A stretch of DNA of 6,828 nt. It comes from Patescibacteria group bacterium UBA6065 (lineage in GTDB: Bacteria; Patescibacteriota; Minisyncoccia; Phycocordibacterales; UBA6065). Of this stretch, positions 1 to 6,204 are shown in pieces. Positions within the stretch are counted from its first letter, which is position 1. Each line of letters begins with the position of its first letter. Made by a program: the position numbers and the translations under genes. Below the pieces are notes generated by a model. That model saw nothing but the letters and a program-made list of their open reading frames with translations. It searched no databases and was not told the DNA's origin. The stretch is taken from contig DIYB01000003.1 in NCBI GenBank assembly GCA_002428865.1, forward strand, positions 365-7,192, read 5' to 3'.

Positions 1-980
1 CGAAAAACTCAGCGGGGTATTATCTCTGGAATGTTTGGAACGGAACGACGTTTGACCTCACACGCCTTATCGTCGGATCACAAGGAACACTCGGCATTGT
101 CACTGAGGCGACACTACGACTGGTGAAAGAAGAGCCGGTATCACGACTCTTTGTTGTCTTTTTGCCGGAACTGTCGCGTCTCGGTGACATAGTCAACACA
201 CTCCTCCCACTTCGCCCGGAGACACTTGAGTCGTATGATGACAGCACGATGCAGTTGGCGGTCCGATTCCTCCCGTCAATGATACGCAGTATGAAGCCGT
301 GGAACTTCCTCATGCTTGCACTTCGCTTCATACCTGAGGCGCTCATGGTCGTGCGTGGTGGTATGCCAAAACTCGTACTTCTCGTTGAGTTTGCAGGCAC
401 CGATGTGGCAGAGGTTGAGAGGAAAGTAGTGGAGGCAGAGTCACTCATGAAATCCTACGGATATCGTACACGCCGTGCGACACCTGGTTTTGATACGGAG
501 AAATACTGGACGGTACGTCGTGAGAGTTTCAACCTCCTGAGAAAGCACGTGACAGGGAAGCGGACAGCTCCATTTGTTGATGATGTCATTGTTCCACCAG
601 AACGGATGCCAGAATTTTTGCCACAGATGCGTGCGATTCTCGACGAGTACAAACTCCTCTATACCATTGCTGGGCATGCAGGCAATGGAAATTTTCACAT
701 CATTCCACTCATGGATATGCATGATGAGCGCAATGTTAAAGCTATCGATGAGGTTTCGGACAAGGTGTATGACCTCGTCATCAAGATGGGGGGATCGATC
801 ACTGCTGAGCACAATGATGGCATCATCAGGACACCGTATCTACCAAAGATGTTTTCACCAGAGGTCGTGTCTCTCTTTGAGGCGACGAAACGCTTATTTG
901 ATCCACTGGTCATTCTCAATCCAGGTAAGAAGGTGGGTGGCACCAAAGAGTACATGATCCGACATCTTGCGCGCGAGTAA
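1..980 (+). CDS. FAD-linked oxidase (GlcD/D-lactate dehydrogenase-like), 5' truncated by window edge
   Basis: The frame is open from base 3 and gives 325 residues, so the N-terminus lies outside the window; the GTG at 123 is internal. Residues 22-40 carry the end of the FAD-binding PCMH-type domain (GSQGTLGIVTEATLRL). The rest is the C-terminal FAD-linked oxidase domain, with GHAGNGNFH at 224-232, AEHNDG at 268-273 and the flavin-proximal FDPLVILNPGKK near 300-310. In this family the two histidines of the first motif and the glutamate of the second typically bind a metal near the flavin and help orient a 2-hydroxy acid. Likely a soluble flavoprotein oxidising a D-2-hydroxy acid such as D-lactate or glycolate; the substrate cannot be read from sequence. 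The motif has N228 where family members usually have D (GDGN). Family assignment is firm, substrate is not. Confidence 0.88.
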   Translation, partial: KNSAGYYLWNVWNGTTFDLTRLIVGSQGTLGIVTEATLRLVKEEPVSRLFVVFLPELSRLGDIVNTLLPLRPETLESYDDSTMQLAVRFLPSMIRSMKPWNFLMLALRFIPEALMVVRGGMPKLVLLVEFAGTDVAEVERKVVEAESLMKSYGYRTRRATPGFDTEKYWTVRRESFNLLRKHVTGKRTAPFVDDVIVPPERMPEFLPQMRAILDEYKLLYTIAGHAGNGNFHIIPLMDMHDERNVKAIDEVSDKVYDLVIKMGGSITAEHNDGIIRTPYLPKMFSPEVVSLFEATKRLFDPLVILNPGKKVGGTKEYMIRHLARE

Positions 981-984
981 GGCG

Positions 985-993
985 TGGTACCAT
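985..993 (+). promoter_or_regulatory. Possible extended -10 for the small membrane protein gene
   Basis: TGG followed by TACCAT (988-993) matches TGn plus a 4/6 -10 hexamer. It lies just after the oxidase stop and would start RNA near 1000, leaving a leader of about 20 bases. No good -35 is at the right distance (TTGCGC at 967-972 gives only a 15-base spacer). A TAATGG at 1008-1013 has the leaderless spacing seen elsewhere in the window but is a poor hexamer. Read-through from the oxidase gene is equally possible. Confidence 0.25.
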
Positions 994-1020
994 AGAGGGT
1001 AATCAGCTAATGGAATACAT

Positions 1021-1200
1021 ATGGGAGTAGAATTTGAAGAAAATCATTTCGGTCAGAGAGATTTTTCGGCACCAACGCCCAAAATTGCTGCCTGGATCAT
1101 CAGAAAGGGATGGGCAAAAGATGTTGCAGGTGCAAACCTGATCCAAATTATTGCCTCGATTATTTTCTTTGCACTCGCAGCTTACTTCGCCTTCTTTTAG
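1021..1200 (+). CDS. Small single-span membrane protein, 59 aa, function unknown
   Basis: ATG at 1021 to TAG at 1198-1200 encodes 59 residues. Residues 1-37 are a hydrophilic segment with mixed charge (MGVEFEENHFGQRDF, then IIRKGWAKD). Residues about 40-59 form one strongly hydrophobic helix (LIQIIASIIFFALAAYFAFF) ending at the C-terminus, so it is probably tail-anchored with the N-terminus in the cytoplasm. I recall similar tiny proteins, a Gly-Trp/Leu-Ala-Lys stretch before a terminal membrane span, in Parcubacteria genomes, but know of no function. Coding is supported by the coherent soluble-then-hydrophobic organisation, the immediately following terminator-like hairpin and the otherwise empty gap. 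The ATG at 1010 is in another frame. No Shine-Dalgarno sequence lies at normal distance (GAGGG at 995-999 is 21 bases away). It is the only gene here ending in TAG. Confidence 0.75.
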   Translation: MGVEFEENHFGQRDFSAPTPKIAAWIIRKGWAKDVAGANLIQIIASIIFFALAAYFAFF

Positions 1201-1201
1201 A

Positions 1202-1225
1202 AAAAGTGCCGAGCAGGTGTCTTTT
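1202..1225 (+). terminator. Probable intrinsic terminator after the 59-aa gene
   Basis: AAAAGTGCC (1202-1210) pairs with GGTGTCTTTT (1216-1225) around the loop GAGCA, with two G-U pairs and one bulged T. The U-run is short and lies inside the stem. The position, directly after the TAG, supports termination, but the helix is weak. Confidence 0.42.
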
Positions 1226-1256
1226 CGAGTATATGGCTATATCACATAGCCCTATC

Positions 1257-1284
1257 TTGCGTTTTTTCAGGCGATAGATATACT
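1257..1284 (+). promoter_or_regulatory. rplY promoter
   Basis: -35 TTGCGT (1257-1262), a 16-base spacer and -10 TATACT (1279-1284). Predicted start of RNA is about 1291, only a few bases before the ATG at 1294, so the message would be effectively leaderless. An AGGA at 1285-1288 resembles a Shine-Dalgarno core but would lie upstream of the transcript start. Confidence 0.62.
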
Positions 1285-1293
1285 AGGAAACCT

Positions 1294-1962
1294 ATGGCAA
1301 TCACACTCAAAGTAGAGAAAAGGGACGCGCGCACGTCAGTTGACGCACTCCGCGAGGCTGGCAAATTTCCTGCGGTCTTCTACGGAAAGAAGGAGGAGTC
1401 GACACCTATCGTCATCTCGTACGCTGATTTCGTAAAGGCGTGGAAAGAGGCGGGCGAGTCGACTGTCATCACACTCTCTGGTCCTGGCATCGATGTTGAA
1501 TCACTTATTCAGGATGTTGATCTTCATCCTGTAACTGGGCGTGCAATCCACGCTGATTTCTACGTGTTTGAGAAGGGTAAGAAGATTGAGGTGTCAGTAC
1601 CTCTCGAGTTCGTTGGCGTCGCGCCAGCAGTCAAGGATCTCGGCGGTATGCTCGTCAAAGTGCTCCATGAGCTCGAGATCAAGGCGTTGCCAAAGGATCT
1701 CCCGCACCGGATCGCTGTCGATATTTCCTCACTTGTTGATTTCAAGTCAGTGATTCACGCTCGTGATATTGCACTCCCAACTGGAGTTGAGCTCGCTATA
1801 TCAGGCGACGATATTGTCGCGTCGGTCTATGAACCGAAGGAAGAAGTCGAACAGGTATCTGCACCAGTTGATCTCTCATCAATTGAGGTTGAGAAGAAGG
1901 GTAAGGAGGCAAAGGAAGGTGAAGCGGCTGATGGTGATGCTCCAAAAGAGGAAAAGAAATAA
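1294..1962 (+). CDS. rplY: Large-subunit ribosomal protein L25 (bL25, CTC/TL5 form)
   Basis: A 222-residue protein of the 5S-rRNA-binding L25 family, located in the central protuberance of the 50S subunit. The N-terminal L25 domain (about 1-92) shows PAVFYGKKEEST at 26-37 and the diagnostic DVDLHPVTGRAIHADFYVF at 74-92. A second beta domain follows (about 95-180, VPLEFVGVAPAVKDLGGML), making this the long CTC/TL5 form rather than the short L25 of about 95 residues in E. coli. Residues 183-222 are a Glu/Lys/Ala-rich, low-complexity tail, probably disordered. The start is set by the conserved beginning MAITLKVEKRDA and the promoter just upstream. It is its own transcription unit, with a promoter at 1257-1284 and a terminator four bases after the stop. 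Identification is secure. Confidence 0.96.
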   Translation: MAITLKVEKRDARTSVDALREAGKFPAVFYGKKEESTPIVISYADFVKAWKEAGESTVITLSGPGIDVESLIQDVDLHPVTGRAIHADFYVFEKGKKIEVSVPLEFVGVAPAVKDLGGMLVKVLHELEIKALPKDLPHRIAVDISSLVDFKSVIHARDIALPTGVELAISGDDIVASVYEPKEEVEQVSAPVDLSSIEVEKKGKEAKEGEAADGDAPKEEKK

Positions 1963-1965
1963 CTC

Positions 1966-1993
1966 AAAGCGCTCGACAGAGCGCTTTTTGTTT
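1966..1993 (+). terminator. Intrinsic terminator of rplY
   Basis: A perfect 9-bp stem, AAAGCGCTC (1966-1974) with GAGCGCTTT (1979-1987), around the tetraloop GACA, then TTGTTT. It starts four bases after the rplY stop. Its T-run leads straight into the promoter of the next gene. Confidence 0.9.
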
Positions 1994-2009
1994 CCCATCC
2001 TCTCGTCTC

Positions 2010-2018
2010 TGCTATACT
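2010..2018 (+). promoter_or_regulatory. Extended -10 promoter of the transglycosylase gene
   Basis: TGC directly before TATACT (2013-2018) is an extended -10. The -35 region is poor (GTTTCC at 1990-1995 at a 17-base spacer), as is usual when TGn is present. Only seven bases separate the -10 from the ATG at 2026, so RNA would start at or beside the A of the start codon: a leaderless message. Confidence 0.6.
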
Positions 2019-2025
2019 GTGTCCG

Positions 2026-3390
2026 ATGACATACAGAGTGTTGGTTACCATTGTCGGCATCTCCCTGTCCTTGTTCATAGGTCAGGGTAGTGTTTTTGCG
2101 CAGTCGGCGCTTGCTGATGCTGCTGCGTATCAGGCGAGACTCCAATCTGACTACGATCAGGCGGTCAAAGAGCGTGAAGCGCTCATGACTGAACGCAAAA
2201 AGATCACGGATCAGCGAGATCTCATTCGCCAAGATATTGCGATTATCAACGCGCAGATACGCGAAGCACAGGCAAAAATAGCTGTTCGCACAGCCACGAT
2301 CAATAGTCTTTCAAAAGATATCGATCAAAAAGCAGAATCGATTGAGGAGCTTTCGCTCAAACTTGAACGAAGCGCAGCATCACTTGCGGAATTGGTACGT
2401 AAAACATCTGAAAATGACGAGGTGTCCCTCGCACATATTTTGCTGGGAAAAAATTCGTTTTCAGAATTTTTTATTGAAGTCGACTCGTTTCAAACTCTGA
2501 AGGGTGCTCTCAATGCGTCTATTGATGATGTGCGGACCTATCGGGAAAAAACTGAGGAAGAAAAGGCGGTTCTCGAAGATCGCAAGGATCGTGAGCTTGA
2601 TGCGCGTCAAACAGTTGAAGCAGAGAAACGTGAGATAGAACGAAAAAAAGCTGAGCGCGACCAATTGCTCTCGGTACTCAATAAGCAGGCAGATGCCTAT
2701 CAGCGGTTGATTGCAGACAAGGAGAGGCGTATTACCCAAATTAAATCAGCACTTTTCCAACTTTCTGGAGGTGAGGGTATTCCGTTTGCGGAGGCATATC
2801 AATACGCGGTTGAAGCTGAGCGTGCGACCGGTGTGCGACCAGCATTTCTCCTCGCCATTCTCCAGCAGGAATCAGATACAGGAAAAAATGTCGGCAATTG
2901 TTACCTCAAATCAGACAATGGGTCCGGTGTCTCTGCGAGGACAGGTAATCACATTCGCAACGTCATGAAACCAGATCGCGATGTGGCCCCTTTTAAGGCG
3001 ATTGCAGCCAAACTCGGTTTTGACCCGTATTCCATGCGAGTCTCCTGTCCTCTGTCGTATGGATTTGGAGGCGCGATGGGTCCGGCACAGTTTATCCCAT
3101 CGACATGGCGACTCTTTGAGTCGAGGATTGAGAGGGCGCTCGATGTCTCGGTTGCTAACCCATGGAATCCAGAGCATGCCTTTGTTGCATCATCACTCTA
3201 TCTCTCTGATCTTGGTGCAAAATCTCAGACATACAGCGCCGAATGGAATGCCGCATGTCGTTATTATTCAGGGGCGCGATGCGGTGTGCGTAAGGGATCG
3301 ACAACATACGGCAATTCGGTTATGAAAAAAGCTCAAAATATACAGGAGTGCATGATCGATCCGATACAAGGCAAATCAAATGGTTGTTAA
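2026..3390 (+). CDS. Secreted coiled-coil protein with C-terminal lytic-transglycosylase-like domain
   Basis: A 454-residue putative cell-wall hydrolase. Residues 1-25 look like a Sec signal peptide with a hydrophobic core and a VFA|QS cleavage site after A25. Residues about 30-245 are a long Glu/Lys/Arg/Gln-rich coiled coil, broken near 134-160 by LAHILLGKNSFSEFFIEVD, a break like that in PcsB/EnvC-type wall-hydrolase regulators. The C-terminal domain (about 252-445) resembles the MltB/SLT lysozyme-like fold: AFLLAILQQESDTG (273-286) with candidate catalytic E282, GFGGAMGPAQFIPSTW (346-361), NPWNPEHAFVASSLYLSDLGA (378-398) and YYSG (413-416). Such enzymes cleave the MurNAc-GlcNAc bond of peptidoglycan. 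Six cysteines (292, 341, 411, 419, 442, 454) all lie in the exported domain and may form disulfides. The fusion suggests a coil-regulated enzyme acting in envelope remodelling or division. It has its own promoter and no clear terminator before rpmE2. Fold and export are well supported; activity is inferred. Confidence 0.85.
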   Translation: MTYRVLVTIVGISLSLFIGQGSVFAQSALADAAAYQARLQSDYDQAVKEREALMTERKKITDQRDLIRQDIAIINAQIREAQAKIAVRTATINSLSKDIDQKAESIEELSLKLERSAASLAELVRKTSENDEVSLAHILLGKNSFSEFFIEVDSFQTLKGALNASIDDVRTYREKTEEEKAVLEDRKDRELDARQTVEAEKREIERKKAERDQLLSVLNKQADAYQRLIADKERRITQIKSALFQLSGGEGIPFAEAYQYAVEAERATGVRPAFLLAILQQESDTGKNVGNCYLKSDNGSGVSARTGNHIRNVMKPDRDVAPFKAIAAKLGFDPYSMRVSCPLSYGFGGAMGPAQFIPSTWRLFESRIERALDVSVANPWNPEHAFVASSLYLSDLGAKSQTYSAEWNAACRYYSGARCGVRKGSTTYGNSVMKKAQNIQECMIDPIQGKSNGC

Positions 3391-3391
3391 G

Positions 3392-3420
3392 TTGCTTTTT
3401 ACCCGTGCTTCGGATATAGT
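3392..3420 (+). promoter_or_regulatory. rpmE2 promoter
   Basis: -35 TTGCTT (3392-3397), a 17-base spacer and -10 TATAGT (3415-3420), beginning directly after the preceding stop codon. Nine bases separate the -10 from the ATG at 3430, so the message is predicted to be leaderless or nearly so; no Shine-Dalgarno sequence is present. Confidence 0.68.
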
Positions 3421-3429
3421 TCTGTCTCT

Positions 3430-3684
3430 ATGAAGAAGGAAATACATCCAAAGGGCTATCGACCAGTCATTTTCCACGACAACTCAAATGGCACGAGGTA
3501 TCTTATCTCGTCGGTTGTTGCGACCAAGGAGACTGATACATGGGAGGACGGCAAACAGTATCCGCTCTACCGCGTCGAGATCTCAAGCACGTCACACCCG
3601 TTCTATACTGGCCAAGAGTCGGTTATGGATACTGCGGGTCGTATCGATAAGTTCAAGGCTCGTCAGGCAAAGAAGAAGGCGTAA
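3430..3684 (+). CDS. rpmE2: Large-subunit ribosomal protein L31 type B
   Basis: An 84-residue L31 that helps bridge the 50S central protuberance to the 30S head. It begins MKKEIHPKGYRPVIFHD and carries VATKETDTWEDGKQYPLYRVEISSTSHPFYTG and DTAGRIDKF, the hallmarks of the type B (YkgM/YtiA) form. It has no cysteine at all, so it is the zinc-independent paralogue type, not the CxxC zinc-binding L31. In bacteria carrying both forms, type B is usually induced by zinc limitation; whether a zinc form exists elsewhere in this genome cannot be seen, and a small genome may have only this one. Length is normal and the C-terminus is a basic tail (KARQAKKKA). It is a single-gene unit with its own promoter and a strong terminator. 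Confidence 0.95.
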   Translation: MKKEIHPKGYRPVIFHDNSNGTRYLISSVVATKETDTWEDGKQYPLYRVEISSTSHPFYTGQESVMDTAGRIDKFKARQAKKKA

Positions 3685-3696
3685 TGACGGCCGTTC

Positions 3697-3740
3697 AAGA
3701 GAGAAGCGTAGTCCATGTGCGGGCTATGCTTTTCTCTTTT
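3697..3740 (+). terminator. Intrinsic terminator of rpmE2
   Basis: An 18-bp stem (3697-3714 with 3721-3738) including three G-U pairs, around the six-base loop ATGTGC, ending in a TTTT run at 3737-3740. It starts 13 bases after the rpmE2 stop and is the longest hairpin in the intergenic gaps between the protein genes. Confidence 0.85.
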
Positions 3741-3763
3741 GTGTAAAGACTGTAGGCTATAGG
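3737..3763 (+). promoter_or_regulatory. Weak candidate promoter of prfA
   Basis: TATAGG (3758-3763) is the best -10-like hexamer before prfA and would start RNA about six bases before the ATG. The nearest -35-like hexamer, TTTTGT (3737-3742), gives a short 15-base spacer and overlaps the preceding terminator tail. A GATACA at 3765-3770 is an alternative. A promoter is expected because a strong terminator precedes the gene, but its exact elements are uncertain. Confidence 0.33.
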
Positions 3764-3775
3764 TGATACACCAGT

Positions 3776-4759
3776 ATGGATCTCGCAAAATATAAGAAAA
3801 ATCACAAGACGTCGTATCTCGCTGATATGTACGAGAAACTCGATCGGGAAGAGTTGGATCTTAAAGCGCTTATAGACGCTGATCCTTCGATGCGTGAGCT
3901 TGGGACAGCTGATCTCGAAAACATTGTGTTACAGAAACGCGATATTGAACGACAGATAGAGGCGATCGAGGCCGCCGAAAAAGAAGAGGAGGAATTCCCA
4001 AATGAGCTCATCATGGAGATACGTGCAGGTGCGGGTGGTGATGAGGCGGCACTTTTTGCTGAGGAGCTTGCCTCGATGTATCGGCGATATGCTGAAGATG
4101 AGGGCTGGCAAGTCATTATGCTCGATGAGTCACGTGCGGATGTCGGTGGATACAAGGAGGTGTCCATGGAGATTCATGGCAAAGACGTGTGTCGAAAACT
4201 TCGGTATGAGACCGGCGTTCACCGAGTCCAACGTGTTCCTGCGACAGAAAAAATGGGTCGAGTCCATACATCGACTGTCTCGATGGCTATCTTGCCGATC
4301 CGCAAGAAAACATCAGTCGAGATCAATCCAGCTGATATTGAGATGGAGTTTTCTCGCGCTGGTGGCAAAGGTGGCCAAAACGTCAACAAGGTTGAGACGG
4401 CCGTGCGACTGTTCCATAAACCCACTGGTCTCGCGGTCCGAGTGACTGCAGAGCGTAGTCAGGTCAAGAACCGTGAAAAGGCGATGATGATGCTCACCGC
4501 GATGCTCCAACAGAAAAAGGACGAAGAAGAGGCAGCAAAATTTGCTGCGAATAAGAAGGGTCAGCTCGGTACCGGTAACCGATCTGAAAAGATACGAACA
4601 TACAATTTCCCTCAAGACCGTATCACTGATCATCGTATCAGGCAGAATTGGCATCATATCGAGACTGTACTCTCTGGCGAGAGGCTTGGCGACATCATTG
4701 ACGCCTTAGCAAACTTCAAAGGTGAGGTCACTGAAGGGGAGGAGGACGGTGATGAATAA
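3776..4759 (+). CDS. prfA: Peptide chain release factor 1
   Basis: A 327-residue class I release factor that recognises UAA and UAG in the ribosomal A site and triggers hydrolysis of peptidyl-tRNA. The PCRF-type domain includes [20 protein letters not shown] (83-102). [18 protein letters not shown] (149-166) contains the PxT tripeptide (P155-A-T157) used for stop-codon reading, which identifies RF1 and excludes RF2 (SPF). The catalytic GGQ is at 199-201 in [38 protein letters not shown] (269-288) is the conserved C-terminal signature. It is shorter than the roughly 360-residue E. coli protein, mainly because domain 1 is reduced at the N-terminus, and it ends in an acidic tail. The start is the first ATG in frame and fits the gap after the upstream terminator. 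No Shine-Dalgarno sequence is seen. RF1 suits the all-TAA/TAG stop usage of its neighbours. Confidence 0.96.
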   Translation: MDLAKYKKNHKTSYLADMYEKLDREELDLKALIDADPSMRELGTADLENIVLQKRDIERQIEAIEAAEKEEEEFPNELIMEIRAGAGGDEAALFAEELASMYRRYAEDEGWQVIMLDESRADVGGYKEVSMEIHGKDVCRKLRYETGVHRVQRVPATEKMGRVHTSTVSMAILPIRKKTSVEINPADIEMEFSRAGGKGGQNVNKVETAVRLFHKPTGLAVRVTAERSQVKNREKAMMMLTAMLQQKKDEEEAAKFAANKKGQLGTGNRSEKIRTYNFPQDRITDHRIRQNWHHIETVLSGERLGDIIDALANFKGEVTEGEEDGDE

Positions 4760-4767
4760 GGGGTTTC

Positions 4768-4796
4768 TTGCCTTTTCAGGAGCCCTTTGGTAGACT
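4768..4796 (+). promoter_or_regulatory. rpsB promoter
   Basis: -35 TTGCCT (4768-4773), a 17-base spacer and an extended -10, TGG plus TAGACT (4791-4796). Predicted RNA start is about 4803, giving a leader of about 13 bases without a Shine-Dalgarno sequence. The element starts nine bases after the prfA stop. It occupies the region that a longer rpsB reading frame would translate, which argues for the ATG at 4816. Confidence 0.7.
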
Positions 4797-4815
4797 CTTG
4801 GTCTCTCTACTTAGT

Positions 4816-5526
4816 ATGACAAAAGACACGAATTCAGTGATAGACGCACTCTTTTCAGTCGGAGCACACTTCGGCCTCGTAAAGTCGCGCCGACACCCTT
4901 CAGCAAAACCGTTTATTTTCGGTGCAAAGAACAATGTCGAGATTTTTGATCTCGAGAAGACCGCGGTCGCAATCGATCGCGCAAAAGCTTTCCTCGCATC
5001 AGTTGCCGCATCGGGCAAACAGTCGCTCTGGGTATCTGGTAAGAGCGAGGCAAAGGCTGCTATCGAGAAGGCTGCCTCGAGGATTGGTCAACCAATGGTC
5101 GCTGGTCGCTGGATCGGTGGAACCCTCACCAACTGGAAGGAAATCCAGAAGCGCATTTCAAAATACGAGTCACGTCTTGCAGAAAAGCAGAAGGGTGAGC
5201 TCGCAAAATACACAAAGAAGGAGCGCCTTCTCATCGATCGCGAGATTTCAAATCTCCAGGAGCTTTTTGGTGGTATCGTTTCGATGAAAGAGAAGCCGGG
5301 CGTACTCGTCGTGGTTGATCCGAAGAAGGAGTCGATCGCAGTTGAAGAGGCTCGCCAGACCGGCGTACCAGTCGTTGCTATCGCATCGTCTGATTGCGAT
5401 CTCTCGCTCGTTGACTATGTGATCCCTGCAAACGACGCATCTCTCGCGTCCGTCTCTCTCATTCTCGAAGAGCTCGCTACTGCGTATGCGAGTGGCAAAG
5501 TCACTCGTCCTGCTCCAGTAGCGTAA
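4816..5526 (+). CDS. rpsB: Small-subunit ribosomal protein S2
   Basis: A 236-residue uS2, close to the usual 240 or so, binding at the head-body junction on the solvent side of the 30S subunit. Signatures are VGAHFG (15-20), SRRHPSAKPFIFGAKNNVEIFDLEKT (24-49), RWIGGTLTNW (98-107), the coiled-coil hairpin around 108-150, VVVDPKKESIAVEEARQTGVPVVAI (165-189) and VDYVIPANDAS (199-209). SRRHPS replaces the more common TRRWNPKM, and SSDCDLSLVDYVIP replaces DTNCDPDLIDYVIP; I associate the former with Parcubacteria. The frame stays open 16 codons further to a TTG at 4768, but that stretch holds the promoter and the conserved N-terminus begins at the ATG at 4816. tsf follows after 85 bases, the classical rpsB-tsf pairing, though tsf also appears to have its own promoter. 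Confidence 0.96.
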   Translation: MTKDTNSVIDALFSVGAHFGLVKSRRHPSAKPFIFGAKNNVEIFDLEKTAVAIDRAKAFLASVAASGKQSLWVSGKSEAKAAIEKAASRIGQPMVAGRWIGGTLTNWKEIQKRISKYESRLAEKQKGELAKYTKKERLLIDREISNLQELFGGIVSMKEKPGVLVVVDPKKESIAVEEARQTGVPVVAIASSDCDLSLVDYVIPANDASLASVSLILEELATAYASGKVTRPAPVA

Positions 5527-5532
5527 TCTTTC

Positions 5533-5541
5533 TGTTATACT
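5533..5541 (+). promoter_or_regulatory. Extended -10 promoter of tsf
   Basis: TGT plus TATACT (5536-5541), an extended -10, begins seven bases after the rpsB stop; a matching -35 is not evident. RNA would start near 5548, giving a leader of about 64 bases, clearly longer than those of the neighbouring genes. Within the leader, GAGCAAC (5560-5566) and GTTACTC (5586-5592) form an imperfect dyad with one mismatch. No terminator separates rpsB from tsf, so read-through is also likely. Confidence 0.55.
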
Positions 5542-5611
5542 GAGGATCTGTCAGGATTAGAGCAACGGCGTCTCTGGCGGTATTTGTTACTCACCTAATT
5601 AGAACGTGTTT

Positions 5612-6199
5612 ATGGTTACTACTGACCTCGTAAAGGAACTTCGTGATGAGACCGGTGTGTCGGTCATGCAGTGCAAAAAAGCGCTCGAAGAAGCGGGGGG
5701 CGACAAAGCAAAAGCACTCGTCATCCTCAAGAAAAAGGGTGCAGAGGCTGCCTCAAAGAAGGGTGATCGTACACTCAATGCTGGCACGATCCAGTCCTAC
5801 ATCCACTCGACAGGTACTGTCGGTGTGATGGTTGAGCTCGCCTGTGAGACTGATTTCGTCGCAAAGAACGAAGAGTTCAAGGTTCTTGCGCGCGACATTG
5901 CTATGCACATCGCTGCTCAGAAGCCAGAGTTCCTCAAAGAGTCAGATATTACCGCTGAGGCAAAGCAGGTAGCACTATCTGTGTTTGAGAAGGATGTCGA
6001 AGGTAAGCCTGCTGAAATGAAAGCGAAGATACTCGAGGGTAAACTTGCTTCATACTTCGCTGATCGCGTCCTTATGAACCAGCCGTTCATCAAGAATCCA
6101 GATCTCACCATCGCTGGTCTCGTATCAGAAGCTGTTCAGAAGTTTGGTGAGAAGACTGAGATCATCCGATTCGTCCGTTACGGGGTTCTCGAAAAATAA
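5612..6199 (+). CDS. tsf: Translation elongation factor Ts
   Basis: A 195-residue guanine-nucleotide exchange factor that removes GDP from EF-Tu. An N-terminal UBA-like domain (about 4-40, LVKELRDETGVSVMQCKKALEEAGGDKAKA) is followed by the EF-Tu-contacting TDFVAKNEEF (80-89, D81-F82 being the key pair) and HIAAQKPEFL (99-108). A C-terminal segment ends RFVRYGVLEK. It is much shorter than E. coli EF-Ts (about 280 residues) and close in size to the Thermus type, with a single core subdomain and no coiled-coil insertion. The ATG at 5612 is chosen because MVTTDLVKELR is the usual start; the GTG at 5606 would add only two residues. There is no Shine-Dalgarno sequence. It lies downstream of rpsB, and a small membrane-protein gene follows after only five bases, so those two are probably one transcript. 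Confidence 0.96.
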   Translation: MVTTDLVKELRDETGVSVMQCKKALEEAGGDKAKALVILKKKGAEAASKKGDRTLNAGTIQSYIHSTGTVGVMVELACETDFVAKNEEFKVLARDIAMHIAAQKPEFLKESDITAEAKQVALSVFEKDVEGKPAEMKAKILEGKLASYFADRVLMNQPFIKNPDLTIAGLVSEAVQKFGEKTEIIRFVRYGVLEK

Positions 6200-6204
6200 T
6201 ACGT

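Noticed and set aside
1235..1267. Hairpin GGCTAT-ATCAC-ATAGCC followed at a distance by six Ts, as a terminator
   Set aside because: The six Ts (1262-1267) start 11 bases after the stem, too far for an intrinsic terminator, and they lie in the -35/-10 spacer of the rplY promoter. The hairpin itself may still matter for control of rplY.
4758..4788. Possible prfA terminator hairpin (AAGGGGTTTCT with AGGAGCCCTTT)
   Set aside because: About 11 pairs can form but several are G-U wobbles, there is no T-run after it, and it overlaps the -35 of the rpsB promoter.
4768..4815. N-terminal extension of ribosomal protein S2 from a TTG
   Set aside because: The extension (PFQEPFGRLLVSLLS) is not part of the S2 family and coincides with a good promoter (TTGCCT, 17 bases, TGG-TAGACT).
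5606..5611. GTG start for EF-Ts two codons upstream
   Set aside because: The ATG at 5612 gives the usual family N-terminus MVTTDLVKELR; the two added residues have no support.
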